DNA of 64,000 nucleotides, taken from NCBI GenBank assembly GCA_964438515.1, contig CAYTLK010000004.1, forward strand, positions 1 to 64,000, written 5' to 3'. The notes beneath the pieces were generated by a model. That model saw only the letters and a list, made by a program, of their open reading frames with translations. It had not been told where the DNA came from and did not search any database. This stretch comes from RGIG3701 sp964438515 (GTDB taxonomy: Bacteria > Planctomycetota > Planctomycetia > Pirellulales > Thermoguttaceae). A program made the position numbers and the translations under genes. Positions 1 through 8,814 of this stretch are shown here, one piece after another; within the stretch, counting starts at the first letter, position 1, and every line of letters starts with the position of its first letter.

Positions 1-216
1 CAGCGGGTTCCACAGTTTCAGCCGGAACGACTGTTTCAGCGGGTTCCACAGTTTCGGCCGGAATGGCTGTTTTTGCGGGTTCTATAGTTTCAGCCGGAAT
101 GATTGTTTCAGCGGGTTCCACAGTTTCAGCCGGAACGACTGTTTCAGCGGGTTCCACAGTTTCAGCCGGAACGACTGTTTTTGCGGGTTCCGTCGTTCCG
201 GTCGGAGCGGCAGTTT
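1..216 (-). repeat. Six 36-bp coding tandem repeats in the TMEM43-like gene
   Basis: Units start at 1, 37, 73, 109, 145 and 181, each 36 bp. They encode degenerate copies of a 12-residue Val/Pro/Ala/Glu/Thr block (core ETVEPAETVVPA). Units 1, 4 and 5 are identical, while 2, 3 and 6 have drifted. The array runs off the left edge, so the copy number is a minimum. Confidence 0.9.
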
Positions 217-811
217 CTGCGGGCTGTTCGGGTTTTACTTCGAATTTTTTGAAGTCGCTTTTCAGACTGACGATCGACGCCGAAGGAATAAATGCCCCAA
301 GCGTCACATTTTCCGCAACCCATTCCTGAGATTCAAACTCGAAAGACGGATTCGTGTGACCGGACTCTTTGAAATTTGAGGAATCAATCGGAGACGCGCT
401 CCATGCTTTTTCGTACGAATAAGTCGTGACGGTTTCGGTCCCGCCGCCGAATTTCTCTTTCGTTTTCGTGTCCGAAATTTCTCGCCACTGGTACATTTCC
501 ACGTTTCGACGAAGTTTGATTCCTGTAATGGAAACGTCGAAATCTCCGTCGGAAAGGACGTCTTCCGTCGTCATCGTACCGGTCGTGTAAACGAGTTTTG
601 CATCGTTTGCGGGATCGACAGCGTCCGATTTGACGGAAATGTAACTGCTTTTCCCCTCTTTTAGGGTTTTGTACTGTTTTACCGTGCGGCCTTCATTCCA
701 AAAAAGAAGAACGACTGCAATCGCGACGAACGCGATTCCGACGAGAATCCCTTTGAATGAATCGCCAATTCGAGAAAACCAGGACTGGCTTGAGGTTTCT
801 GTGACGGCCAT
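1..811 (-). CDS. TMEM43 family membrane protein (3' end cut by window edge)
   Basis: Reading from the ATG at 811 towards position 1 gives an open frame of at least 270 codons that leaves the window without a stop. It begins MAVTETSSQSWFSRIGDSF, then has a hydrophobic helix (about residues 21-38, GILVGIAFVAIAVVLLFW) followed at once by NEGRTVKQ. Further on come VDPANDAKLVYTTG and an ETVTTYSYEKAWS region. This combination (TM, WNEGR, L-EG, DP-N-G-LV-TG, YxYEKxW) is the N-terminal half of the TMEM43 family as I remember it. The bacterial members have no established function and the human member is an inner nuclear membrane protein. From about residue 199 the protein changes to a Pro/Glu/Thr-rich 12-residue repeat encoded by 36-bp units. 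The usual C-terminal membrane helices would lie outside the window. A promoter sits at 854-881. Family call is from motif memory. Confidence 0.72.
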   Translation of the reverse strand, partial: MAVTETSSQSWFSRIGDSFKGILVGIAFVAIAVVLLFWNEGRTVKQYKTLKEGKSSYISVKSDAVDPANDAKLVYTTGTMTTEDVLSDGDFDVSITGIKLRRNVEMYQWREISDTKTKEKFGGGTETVTTYSYEKAWSASPIDSSNFKESGHTNPSFEFESQEWVAENVTLGAFIPSASIVSLKSDFKKFEVKPEQPAETAAPTGTTEPAKTVVPAETVEPAETVVPAETVEPAETIIPAETIEPAKTAIPAETVEPAETVVPAETVEPA

Positions 812-853
812 AAATGACTCCTTATAAAATGAAACGTGATTGAATTTACATTT

Positions 854-881
854 AGTATAATCGAAAACTTGAAAATCTCAA
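854..881 (-). promoter_or_regulatory. Sigma70-type promoter for the TMEM43-like gene
   Basis: On the minus strand, TTGAGA (876-881) is followed by a 16-bp spacer and TATACT (854-859). Transcription would begin near 847, leaving a leader of about 36 nt before the ATG at 811. Confidence 0.55.
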
Positions 882-945
882 GTCCGTTTGTGAAAAAAAA
901 CGTCATATTTGTGTTAAATTTCTGAAAAAATTCCCGTTTCAACTC

Positions 946-973
946 TTGATTTTCCGGCAGAGCGTGTTATACT
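946..973 (+). promoter_or_regulatory. Sigma70-type promoter for the hydrolase/DUF1080 gene
   Basis: TTGATT (946-951), a 16-bp spacer and TATACT (968-973), giving a start near 980 and a leader of about 50 nt to the ATG at 1030. It lies back to back with the divergent promoter at 854-881. Confidence 0.55.
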
Positions 974-1029
974 CAAAAGAAACCTATAAATTTCAATCCC
1001 CCAACCCATTCCACTCCATAAGGAGAATC

Positions 1030-3033
1030 ATGTACGAAATTCATACCCCCTCAAAACACCTTGTGTTTCTTTGGACCTTCGTCCTTATTTCTTTCGCATT
1101 TTACACATTTTTCACTTCTTCTGCACCTTCCGCATTTTTCACTTCTTCCAACGCACTCGCGCTCGAACCGTCCGAAATCTGGAATCTCGCCGAACTGAAG
1201 CAGGTTCCGGAGGCCGCGTGGTCGGAACCGATTGAAAAAGAGGACGGAATTCTGATTCAGAAAGTGTATTATGCAGGCGAGGAGTTTCAGGGGCGTCCGA
1301 CTCGTGTTTTTGCGTTCGTCGCGCGTCCAAAAGGAGACGGACCGTTTCCGGGAATCGTGCTGGTTCACGGAGGCGGCGGAACGGCTTTTTCCCAGTGGGC
1401 GGAACTGTGGGCGCGTGAGGGGTACGCCGCAATCGCGATGGATCTTGCAGGAAACGAAGTGCTCGACGATGGATCCCGCAAGCGTCTGGAGGACGGCGGA
1501 CCGGGACAGAGTGACGGCGAAAAAATCCGAGATTTTGAGGAAAACGAGTACAAAAACATGTGGACGTACCACGCTGCGGCGGACATTATGCGCGCACATT
1601 CGCTCCTTCGCAGTCTTCCGTACGTCGATTCGGAACGCACGGCCGCCGCGGGAATCAGCTGGGGCGGCTACCTCACCAGCATGATTGCGGGAATCGACGA
1701 TCGTTTTCGCGTCGTCGTTCCGGTGTACGGCTGCGGGGACCTCAAACGAAACAGCTTTTGGACGAAGGATCTCGAACGGTTAAACAGTGCGGATTCGGAA
1801 CGCTGGATCCAGTTTTTCGACCCGATTCAGTACGTGGGACGCGCAAAATGCCGTCTTTTCTTCGCGGCGGGAACGGATGATTTTGCGTATCCGCTCGACA
1901 TTCATTATAATACGTATGCGAAAGCGCCGCAGGCCGACGTTCGTCTGCAGGTGCATATGCCGCACGGACACGAAGCCGGTTGGGCGCCAAAAGAAATCGC
2001 CGCGTATGTAAATTCGGTTCTCAATGGGACTCCGGAGCTTCCGTGTCTCGGTAAAATTAGCTGGAAACGTGAACCGGACGGAACGATTTCCGTGTCGGCG
2101 CCCGTCAAATACAATCCGGACGCTGCAAAGACGGCGCTTCTGCATTACTCGACCGATTTGGGCGGTTTCACGGACGATCGAAAGTGGAACGTCCGCGAGT
2201 GGGCCGACCTTCCGGCAAAAATCGAGATGGATTCGACGAACCATTCCGCAGTCGTGACGGCAAAAATTCCGGCGGAGATTGCTGAAAAAACGCCTCTGCG
2301 CGTCTTTCTCGACGTTCGGACGGCCGACGGACTCATGGTTTCGTCGCACTACGTCTTCTGCAAACCGGTTCCGCGCCCCAATTTCGAGGCGGTTCCCGAC
2401 GGAGGAATTTTACTTTTTGGACGCGCAGCCGACGGAACGCTCGTGAATCGATTCCTCGACAAAAGCGGCGGTCCCGCGGACTGGAAGGTCGAAAACGACA
2501 CAATTACGCCCGTTTTTCAGAACTTTTCGAATCACGTACACTCTGACTGTGATTTTCGTGACGCAAAGATTCACGCCGAGTTTCAGCTTCCGTCGGAAGG
2601 TCCCGGAAACAGCGGGATTTACATTCACGGTCAGTACGAAATGCAGGTTCTGAATTCCGTTGCGGAACGAGACGTAAATGTGCTCGACGCCGGCGCGCTC
2701 TACCTTTTTTATCCGGCTCGAACCCTTGCGTGCCTCCCGCCCGGCGAGTGGCAGTCGTACGATATTCAATATCATGCGCCGCTGCGCGACGCTTCCGGAA
2801 AAATCGTGAAAAAAGGACGAATCACTGCGTTTCTCAACGGGCTGCTGGTTCAAGACGATGTAACGTTTGACGAGCCGCGCTCGCAGTGGCACCCGATGCG
2901 GCGCCAGCTGACGGACTGCATTCAGCAGAAGTGGGAACATCAGAAAAAGACGGGATTTGGTCCGCTTTTTCTTCAGGACCACAATAATCCGGTGAAATTC
3001 CGCAACGTGTGGATTGTTCCGCTCGACGAGTAG
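1030..3033 (+). CDS. Exported alpha/beta hydrolase (dienelactone-hydrolase/acetyl-xylan-esterase like) fused to a DUF1080 domain
   Basis: 667 residues. The ATG at 1030 is chosen because AAGGAGA precedes it; an in-frame extension to 946 overlaps the promoter. Residues 1-45 form a long signal peptide. Residues about 55-340 are an alpha/beta hydrolase: GIVLVHGGGG oxyanion region, nucleophile elbow GISWGG with Ser210, an Asp in AAGTDDFAYPLD (near 281) and a His in MPHGHEAGW (near 312). Residues about 455-665 match DUF1080 (3-keto-disaccharide hydrolase / concanavalin-like fold), with GPGNSGIYIHGQYEMQVLNS as its most typical stretch. DUF1080 proteins are greatly expanded in Planctomycetota and linked to carbohydrate breakdown. 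The likely role is secreted ester or glycoside processing; the substrate cannot be read from sequence. Confidence 0.85.
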   Translation: MYEIHTPSKHLVFLWTFVLISFAFYTFFTSSAPSAFFTSSNALALEPSEIWNLAELKQVPEAAWSEPIEKEDGILIQKVYYAGEEFQGRPTRVFAFVARPKGDGPFPGIVLVHGGGGTAFSQWAELWAREGYAAIAMDLAGNEVLDDGSRKRLEDGGPGQSDGEKIRDFEENEYKNMWTYHAAADIMRAHSLLRSLPYVDSERTAAAGISWGGYLTSMIAGIDDRFRVVVPVYGCGDLKRNSFWTKDLERLNSADSERWIQFFDPIQYVGRAKCRLFFAAGTDDFAYPLDIHYNTYAKAPQADVRLQVHMPHGHEAGWAPKEIAAYVNSVLNGTPELPCLGKISWKREPDGTISVSAPVKYNPDAAKTALLHYSTDLGGFTDDRKWNVREWADLPAKIEMDSTNHSAVVTAKIPAEIAEKTPLRVFLDVRTADGLMVSSHYVFCKPVPRPNFEAVPDGGILLFGRAADGTLVNRFLDKSGGPADWKVENDTITPVFQNFSNHVHSDCDFRDAKIHAEFQLPSEGPGNSGIYIHGQYEMQVLNSVAERDVNVLDAGALYLFYPARTLACLPPGEWQSYDIQYHAPLRDASGKIVKKGRITAFLNGLLVQDDVTFDEPRSQWHPMRRQLTDCIQQKWEHQKKTGFGPLFLQDHNNPVKFRNVWIVPLDE

Positions 3034-3182
3034 ACGTAAAATGCAAAGGAAATATTGATTCAATTCATCATTTCAATTTTTGCGGGCGGGGGACGTGAGT
3101 CTCCTGTTGAAATGACGTAAGCCCTTCGTATTAAACGATTTGCGCGAAACGACTTGCGTCAAACACTCGCAGGTGTGAAATG

Positions 3183-3286
3183 TATACTCGTTCCGCTTGG
3201 AAATTTCGCATTGGGCGGCGACTGCGGCAGTCGTTTCTCGATAGAGTAACGACGGAGAAGCGAAAATTCAAAATGCATCGGGTATA
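3183..3286 (+). repeat. Family A palindromic leader element, copy A1
   Basis: Begins TATACTCG and ends CGGGTATA. Outer stem AAATTTCGC / GCGAAAATT. Inner hairpin GTCGTT-TCTC-GATA-GAG-T-AACGAC. It ends 41 nt before the protease start at 3327. Other copies or partial copies lie at 6175, 33109, 41859, 63596 and 15648. Confidence 0.75.
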
Positions 3287-3326
3287 GAATATTCTGAAAT
3301 CTCCAGATTTTTTGAAAGGTTTATTA

Positions 3327-4856
3327 ATGAAAACGAACGTTTTTTTCCCTCTGACGATTTTCATTTTTTCTTTTAGCCTCCTTTTTTCTCCAAATGGGGT
3401 CAAAAGTCTGGAAATTACGAACTATGAAGATGGAACCGTCATCGATTATCCGGTGGCGCTGATTTACGGAACACTTTCAGATAAAAACTGTACCGACATT
3501 CAGTGCGAAAACACATCGTCTGAAAAATCGACTCGGATTCTGAAAGGGTCGGCATTTCATGGACGTTTTAAGGTGCTTGCGGAACTCGTTCCGGGTGAAA
3601 ACTCGCTGAAATTTCAGGCGGGCGGCGAAGAAAAAACGCTGAAAATTACGTATCAAAAGAACTCCAACCCGCTGTTGGTCCGCATCATTTATATGACGGA
3701 TTCGACCGGCGCAACCGAGTTTGAGTCCCAGCGCGAAAACGACCCGCAGAATTTTCGCGGAAAGCTCGACACCGCCGCAAAACTCATGCAGACTTTCACG
3801 GCCGAACGCATGAACGACGCGGGTTACGGACGCAAAACGTTCAATCTCGAACTCGATGAAGACGGAAACGTAATTGTACACGTTTTCAAAGGAAAGCGGA
3901 CCGCTGAGGAATATTACAAAATTCAGGCGGAAAACAAAGACGGAAACGGCGACGGAAACTGGTACTCGGAGGTGTTTCAGGAAATTCAGACCGACTTTCC
4001 TATGAATAACGCACAAAATCTTTTGATTCCCGCTTATTCGCGTTACAATCCGGAAACGAACGCGACTCCCGGTCACACGGCTCTGGGCGGACCTGGGGGG
4101 CTTGCGATGTTCGGAAGCGCGAATATTTTCACCTGGCCCGACTCGCTGAATGAGGTGGTGGAAGCGTTTGAAAACTCGACGCCGATCGACCGTGCGCGAT
4201 TCCAGGACGATTCGGTGGGACGCAGCTGTTTTTGGGGCGCCGCCTCCACCACGATGGGCGCTGCGCTTCATGAAATCGGGCACACGCTGGATTTGCCGCA
4301 CTCGAACGATCCGCAGGACATCATGCTGCGCGGTCACGATCGTTTCAACCGTGTTTTTCTCACGCGTGAGGCGCCCAGCGCGCAAAATCCGAACTGGTAT
4401 GAATTCCGCAACGATGAAATTGCATTGTGGGAACAGAAATCAGCGCCTCAATTGGCGATTCATCCTTATTTGCAGGACGCCGCGCCGGAAACTCCTGCGG
4501 AAGAAGGTTTGAAACCCGGAAATGTGCGTCTGGAAATGAATCATGAAACGGGAATTTTGACGGCACACGCCGACGACGGGGCGGCGCTTGTGACGTGTTT
4601 TTCGGACGGAGTTCGATTTTGGGTGTGGACGCCCGAACAGGACGCGAGCGGGGAAAAGACGACCGACTGGAGCGGAAATTTCTGGGAAATCATTAAAAAT
4701 GCGGACAAAAATTCCAACGGAAATGTGGACGGAAACCTGAACAGAAATCTGAAAGTATTTGAGTTTCAGGCTTTCGACGTGCATTATAATCGTACAGGAA
4801 TCGGAATTCAGGTTCATGTTTCCGTGAATCCGAATCCCGCGCCGAGCGAAAAATAG
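3327..4856 (+). CDS. Exported metzincin-like zinc metallopeptidase
   Basis: 509 residues. The start at 3327 follows AAAGG and begins a clean signal peptide (MKTNVFFPLTIFIFSFSLLF). The zinc signature HEIGHTLDLPH begins at His315, giving His315, Glu316, His319 and His325, the HExxHxxxxxH pattern of metzincins. It is followed by DPQDIMLRG, where a Met downstream of the zinc site fits a Met-turn. The combination with a small beta domain near the N-terminus (residues 30-110) and GGLAMFGSANIFTWP before the active site resembles the putative peptidase family Pfam calls Metallopep (known from fungal YIL108W). That family call is from memory and moderately sure. The C-terminal ~110 residues look like a second beta-rich domain. 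It converges on the dehydrogenase gene with a 33-bp gap. Confidence 0.75.
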   Translation: MKTNVFFPLTIFIFSFSLLFSPNGVKSLEITNYEDGTVIDYPVALIYGTLSDKNCTDIQCENTSSEKSTRILKGSAFHGRFKVLAELVPGENSLKFQAGGEEKTLKITYQKNSNPLLVRIIYMTDSTGATEFESQRENDPQNFRGKLDTAAKLMQTFTAERMNDAGYGRKTFNLELDEDGNVIVHVFKGKRTAEEYYKIQAENKDGNGDGNWYSEVFQEIQTDFPMNNAQNLLIPAYSRYNPETNATPGHTALGGPGGLAMFGSANIFTWPDSLNEVVEAFENSTPIDRARFQDDSVGRSCFWGAASTTMGAALHEIGHTLDLPHSNDPQDIMLRGHDRFNRVFLTREAPSAQNPNWYEFRNDEIALWEQKSAPQLAIHPYLQDAAPETPAEEGLKPGNVRLEMNHETGILTAHADDGAALVTCFSDGVRFWVWTPEQDASGEKTTDWSGNFWEIIKNADKNSNGNVDGNLNRNLKVFEFQAFDVHYNRTGIGIQVHVSVNPNPAPSEK

Positions 4857-4889
4857 GGGCTGAAGCGCGAAAAACGGAGTGTTGGACGA

Positions 4890-6086
4890 TTAAAGCATCT
4901 CGCGCAAAATTTCCAACACATCCTCCTTCGTGAGTGTTTTTGGGTTTCCGCTCATGCTGTTTCCCTTCGAGTCGGCTGCGATTTCCGGCAGTTGCTCCTC
5001 CCGGACGCCCAACTCGGAAAGACGGCGGGGAATCAGAAGGGTGTTCGTCAGAAGATTTACTTCGTAAATCAGTTTCTGTACCGCATCGACGGTATTTGAA
5101 AAAAACGTGGTTGGAAAAAGCGTGCGTGCGAGCGTTGCGAGACGTTCGCCGCAAACCTCCGCATTCACGCGCAGCGCCTTGGGAAGCAGCATCGCACAGG
5201 CTTTTCCGTGCGAAATTCGTGCGTGAGTTCCGAGTGCCGGCGCGATTCTGTGCGCAAGCCCCAAACCCGCATTTGCGAGCGCAACCCCTGAAAGAAAGGC
5301 CGCATGCGCCATTTTTTCACGAGCTTCCTGATTGGTCGGGTCGCGCCACGCAATTTCGAGTGACGGAAAACCGACGCGCAGCCCCTGAAGCGCCAGCGCC
5401 TGCGGAATCGGCGTCGCTTTTTTCGAGATGAAACTCTCAAACAGCTGCGTCAGTGCGTCGAGACCGCTGCACGCTGTGACTTCCGGCGAGTTCGTCACCG
5501 TCCATTCCGGGTCGATCAAAACCGCCTCGGCAAAAAGACGTTCGTCGCGCAGACTTTTTTTAAAAGGAGGGTCGTAAGACGCAATGACCGCGTTTTTCGT
5601 CGCTTCCGCACCGGAACCTGCGGTGGACGGAACGAGGATTTTCGGCAGAGGGTTTTGTACGATTTTCAGATTTTTCCCGACTCCTTCGAGAAAATCGCGT
5701 ACGGATTCCGCCTGCGCGAAATTCGGAACCATTGCGGCGACCGCTTTCGTGAGGTCCATCGCGGAACCGCCTCCGATTCCGAGAAAAACGTCTCCTTTAT
5801 TTGCGGACACGCCTTCGGAAAGGAACTTTTGGGTCAAACGATCGACATTTTCCACGGTCGGCTCCCCGGTTTGCAGTTCCACATCGGCGACTTCCAGCCC
5901 GTTTCGGGTCAAAAGGTCCGTCATACGTCGGATTTTTCCGGAATTATACAGGGTCCGCGACCCGCAAATGATGTGAATTCGGTTTCCGAACGGGCGGACG
6001 AGTTCGGCGATTTCGTCGCTTCGTCCCCACCCGAACAGCACCTTGCGCGGCATCGAAAAATTGTAACTATTTTCAATCATTTTCAT
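4890..6086 (-). CDS. Iron-containing alcohol dehydrogenase
   Basis: 398 residues, the usual length for the family. The N-terminal Rossmann-like half has GGGSAMDLTKAVA for NAD(P) binding and PSTAGSGAEATKNAVI. The helical C-terminal half has VLIDPEWT, an Asp/His-rich metal region starting ACSGLDALTQLFESF, and LAHRIAPALGTHARISHGKA, which carries the metal-binding histidines. Substrate type cannot be fixed: members act on butanol, 1,3-propanediol, lactaldehyde or phosphonoacetaldehyde. AGGGGGAAA stands directly before the ATG. It appears to be a single-gene unit, and a family A palindrome (6175-6258) lies upstream. Confidence 0.9.
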   Translation of the reverse strand: MKMIENSYNFSMPRKVLFGWGRSDEIAELVRPFGNRIHIICGSRTLYNSGKIRRMTDLLTRNGLEVADVELQTGEPTVENVDRLTQKFLSEGVSANKGDVFLGIGGGSAMDLTKAVAAMVPNFAQAESVRDFLEGVGKNLKIVQNPLPKILVPSTAGSGAEATKNAVIASYDPPFKKSLRDERLFAEAVLIDPEWTVTNSPEVTACSGLDALTQLFESFISKKATPIPQALALQGLRVGFPSLEIAWRDPTNQEAREKMAHAAFLSGVALANAGLGLAHRIAPALGTHARISHGKACAMLLPKALRVNAEVCGERLATLARTLFPTTFFSNTVDAVQKLIYEVNLLTNTLLIPRRLSELGVREEQLPEIAADSKGNSMSGNPKTLTKEDVLEILREML

Positions 6087-6174
6087 TTTCCCCCTTTATT
6101 TCTTCCTTTTCTTTCCTTTTTTTTCTTAATTTTACCGTCGTCGAACACCGCACGTTCAAAAGGTTCGCCGCACG

Positions 6175-6258
6175 TATACTCATTTTACTCGAAAATTTCG
6201 CATTGGGCGTCACAGCGCAACAGTCGTCATTTCGCAATAGCGCGAGCGGCGGGGGAGG
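6175..6258 (+). repeat. Family A palindromic element, partial copy A2
   Basis: Begins TATACTCATTTTACTCG, keeps AAATTTCGCATTGGGC and the inner hairpin CGC-AATA-GCG, but loses the right end. It lies between the sigma-54 activator 3' end and the dehydrogenase start, so it points away from the gene it precedes. Confidence 0.55.
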
Positions 6259-6276
6259 AGGCGTAAACGTGCGGGT

Positions 6277-8586
6277 TCAATCTTGAATTTTGCGGAGTTT
6301 TCGATCGAGCGTTGTGCGTTCAATTCCTAAAAGCTGTGCCGCTCGACTCTTGTTTCCTTCCGTAAAATCTAACGTTTTGCGGATGTGGTCCAGCTCAATC
6401 TCTTCGAGCGTTTGAGGATGAAACTCCGCAGGAAGGACGCCGGTCGACGGCGGGAGTGAAATCACCGCGCCGCTTTCGGTCGAAAGGTTCGACAAAAGTA
6501 AATCCGACGTTTCAATGTACGTTCCGCGCGCCAGAACCACCGCACGTTCAATCACGTTTTTCAGTTCTCGGATGTTTCCCGGCCAAGCGTATTTCTGAAG
6601 AAGTGCGAGAGCTTCTGGTGAAAAACCTTCGAGTTTTCGACCCGTTTCTGCTTTGAAGTGACGAAAAAAATGTTCCGCAAGAATCGGAATGTCCGTGAGA
6701 CGCTGACGCAGCGGCGGGACGAGAATTTCTACAACACGAAGCCGGAAAAAGAGGTCTTTGCGGAACCTTCCCGCCATTACTTCCTGTTCGAGATCGCGAT
6801 TCGTGGCGGCGATGACGCGCACATCCACCGAAATCGGTTTCGTTCCGCCGACGCGCTCAAACGGATGACCCTCCAGCACACGCAGGAATTTTGCTTGAAT
6901 ATTCAAACCCATCTCGCCGATTTCGTCCAGCATCAGCGTTCCGCCGTTTGCCGCCTCGAATTTTCCGATCTTTCGGTCTGTAGCGCCTGTAAACGCGCCG
7001 CGTTCGTGGCCGAAAAGCTCGCTCGCAAGGAGATCTTCCGAAAGAACCGCACAGTTCAAACAGATGAAAGGCGCTTTTTTTCGGGGACTTGAAAAATGTA
7101 CAGCCCGCGCCACAAGTTCCTTTCCAACGCCGCTTTCCCCATGAATCAAAACGGTCGCGCGACTGTTGGCGGCCAGCGCGATTTGCTCCGTAATTTCCTG
7201 AACGGCCGGGCTGGTTCCGATGATTTCGCTCTGCACGCCCAGCTGCTTTCGGAGGTCGGCGTTTTCGTTGCGTGCACGTTTCAGATTTTCTTCCATTTGC
7301 GCCTGTTCACGCACATTTTGGAACTGAATTCCCAATATTTCCGCCACGCCCAGCGTAAAATCGAGGTCCTGCACGTCGGGAACCCGGTTCGGGTCGGTCG
7401 AATAAACGTGAAGCACCCCCCAGCGTCGTGCGTCGGTGAAAATCGGGGCGCAGATGACGCTTGTGGTTTCGATGATTCCCTCGCTGTTTCGGCGTCCCAG
7501 AATACTGTCGCCGCGAACGTGACGCGCAATGACGGCGTTTCGCGAATCTAAAACCGTCTGTGCGAGATAGTCGGAGACTTTCTGGTAGACCGTGTTTTTC
7601 TCACCTTTGAGAAACTCCAAAACGGGTTCCGACGTCCCTGCGCCTGCAGGTCGGGCCGTCTCGTTGAAGAAACCGGTCTCTGCACCCTCTTTATTCTCTG
7701 TCTTTTTCATATTCTCTACATTTTCGCCATCTTTAGCAATCTCCGCATTTTTACCATCCGACGCATCTTCAAGCAAAATTGCACTTTCGGCGGAATTTTC
7801 TTTCGGAAAGAGTGCGGCATTTCGGATGGCTGAGGCGGGAATTCCCATCGCGGCGGCCACTTCCAGCGATGCGACGGGGAAATTGGACTCGGAAGGGGTT
7901 GGAAGGAGCAAAACGGCCGCCTGATTCACCGGAAGCTCGCGCAGGAGGTATTCGAGCGCCAGTTCCAGTTTGGCCGCATGGTCCCCTGCTCGGCTGATTT
8001 CGATTGCGAGTCGGCAAAGATTCGCGATGGAACGACGGATTCTTTTCCCGGTAGTTCCTGAGGCTCCCGTTCGGTCGAGTTCCATGGTTTCGAGAAGCCG
8101 AGCTTTGTCGCGGCGGCACGTAATCATAGTTTCTCCAGCAACGTCGAAATTCCCGGAAAAAACGTGCGAATTTCCGAAGACGCTGGAATTGTCGCTTTTT
8201 TGTATCGGAAGAGGGGGCGGGACGATGGGAAAACGGCTGACGGACGACCCGTTGGACGGCATATCGCGCAATTCGTGCAAAAACATGAGGTGCGAGCGTC
8301 CAAAAATCAGTTCGTCGTTTGACGAAAGACGAATTTCCGCGTCGGCGCTGAGTTTTCGACCGTTTACGAGCGTTCCGTTTCGGCTGTGTTTATCGCGGAT
8401 GAACCACGCATCTTGATCCTCATTGAAGAAAATTTCAGCGTGTGTGCGGCTGCATCGGTCATCTTTAAGCACGATGACGTTCGAGGGTGCGCGGCCGATG
8501 GTCGTTTCCCGGTCGGACTTCAGCTGAATGATTTCATTCCAACGTGCTTCATCGCGAAAAATCAAATAGGAAGATGCAGTCACCAT
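6277..8586 (-). CDS. Sigma-54-dependent activator with N-terminal FHA and GAF-type domains
   Basis: 769 residues. FHA domain at about 25-105 (TTIGRAPSN, CSRTHAEI, HSRNGTLVNG), which reads phosphothreonine marks. A GAF-like sensor spans about 180-430 and is interrupted by a low-complexity Glu/Lys/Asn insert. The AAA+ domain spans about 455-690: Walker A GESGVGKE, the sigma-54 contact loop GAFTGA, Walker B TLMLDEIGEM and the WPGNIRELKN motif. A Fis-type helix-turn-helix ends the protein (GNKSRAAQLLGIERTTLDR). All residues needed for ATP hydrolysis and sigma-54 contact are present, so it should open sigma-54 promoters in response to a kinase-linked signal. AAAGGTGAA precedes the ATG. Its targets are not evident; I did not find a convincing -24/-12 promoter nearby. 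Confidence 0.93.
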   Translation of the reverse strand: MVTASSYLIFRDEARWNEIIQLKSDRETTIGRAPSNVIVLKDDRCSRTHAEIFFNEDQDAWFIRDKHSRNGTLVNGRKLSADAEIRLSSNDELIFGRSHLMFLHELRDMPSNGSSVSRFPIVPPPLPIQKSDNSSVFGNSHVFSGNFDVAGETMITCRRDKARLLETMELDRTGASGTTGKRIRRSIANLCRLAIEISRAGDHAAKLELALEYLLRELPVNQAAVLLLPTPSESNFPVASLEVAAAMGIPASAIRNAALFPKENSAESAILLEDASDGKNAEIAKDGENVENMKKTENKEGAETGFFNETARPAGAGTSEPVLEFLKGEKNTVYQKVSDYLAQTVLDSRNAVIARHVRGDSILGRRNSEGIIETTSVICAPIFTDARRWGVLHVYSTDPNRVPDVQDLDFTLGVAEILGIQFQNVREQAQMEENLKRARNENADLRKQLGVQSEIIGTSPAVQEITEQIALAANSRATVLIHGESGVGKELVARAVHFSSPRKKAPFICLNCAVLSEDLLASELFGHERGAFTGATDRKIGKFEAANGGTLMLDEIGEMGLNIQAKFLRVLEGHPFERVGGTKPISVDVRVIAATNRDLEQEVMAGRFRKDLFFRLRVVEILVPPLRQRLTDIPILAEHFFRHFKAETGRKLEGFSPEALALLQKYAWPGNIRELKNVIERAVVLARGTYIETSDLLLSNLSTESGAVISLPPSTGVLPAEFHPQTLEEIELDHIRKTLDFTEGNKSRAAQLLGIERTTLDRKLRKIQD

Positions 8587-8661
8587 TTCACCTTTTCATT
8601 TTATTTGGAAATAAACTAATTTCACACTTTATTTTACGTACGAACCCATGTGCGTGGCGGG

Positions 8662-8812
8662 AATACGTTTTTTAACGGTCCAAGGCGAGCGGCGGGCTTT
8701 TTGCCCGCTGAACGAACGTTCCTGAAAAACGGAATTTTCCAGTTGGATTCATCCCTCCCAGGGGACTCACACCCACGGCTCGCCATCAATGAATGTACAT
8801 CCACTGGCGAGC
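8662..8812. repeat. Family C dispersed repeat, copy 1
   Basis: Shares long blocks with 11303-11455 and 35640-35730: 'acggtccaaggcgagc', 'gcgggctttttgcccgctga', 'ttcctgaaaaacgga' and 'gctcgccatcaatgaa'. It contains GC-rich hairpins and occupies the whole gap between the methyltransferase stop and the sigma-54 activator upstream region. Confidence 0.8.
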
Positions 8813-8814
8813 GG

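Noticed and set aside
1..216. 36-bp direct repeats that could suggest a CRISPR array
   Set aside because: There are no unique spacers, and the units are contiguous and encode an in-frame 12-residue protein repeat of the TMEM43-like gene.
2410..3063. 217-codon minus-strand frame opposite the hydrolase/DUF1080 gene
   Set aside because: Antisense shadow; the sense strand has clear domains throughout.
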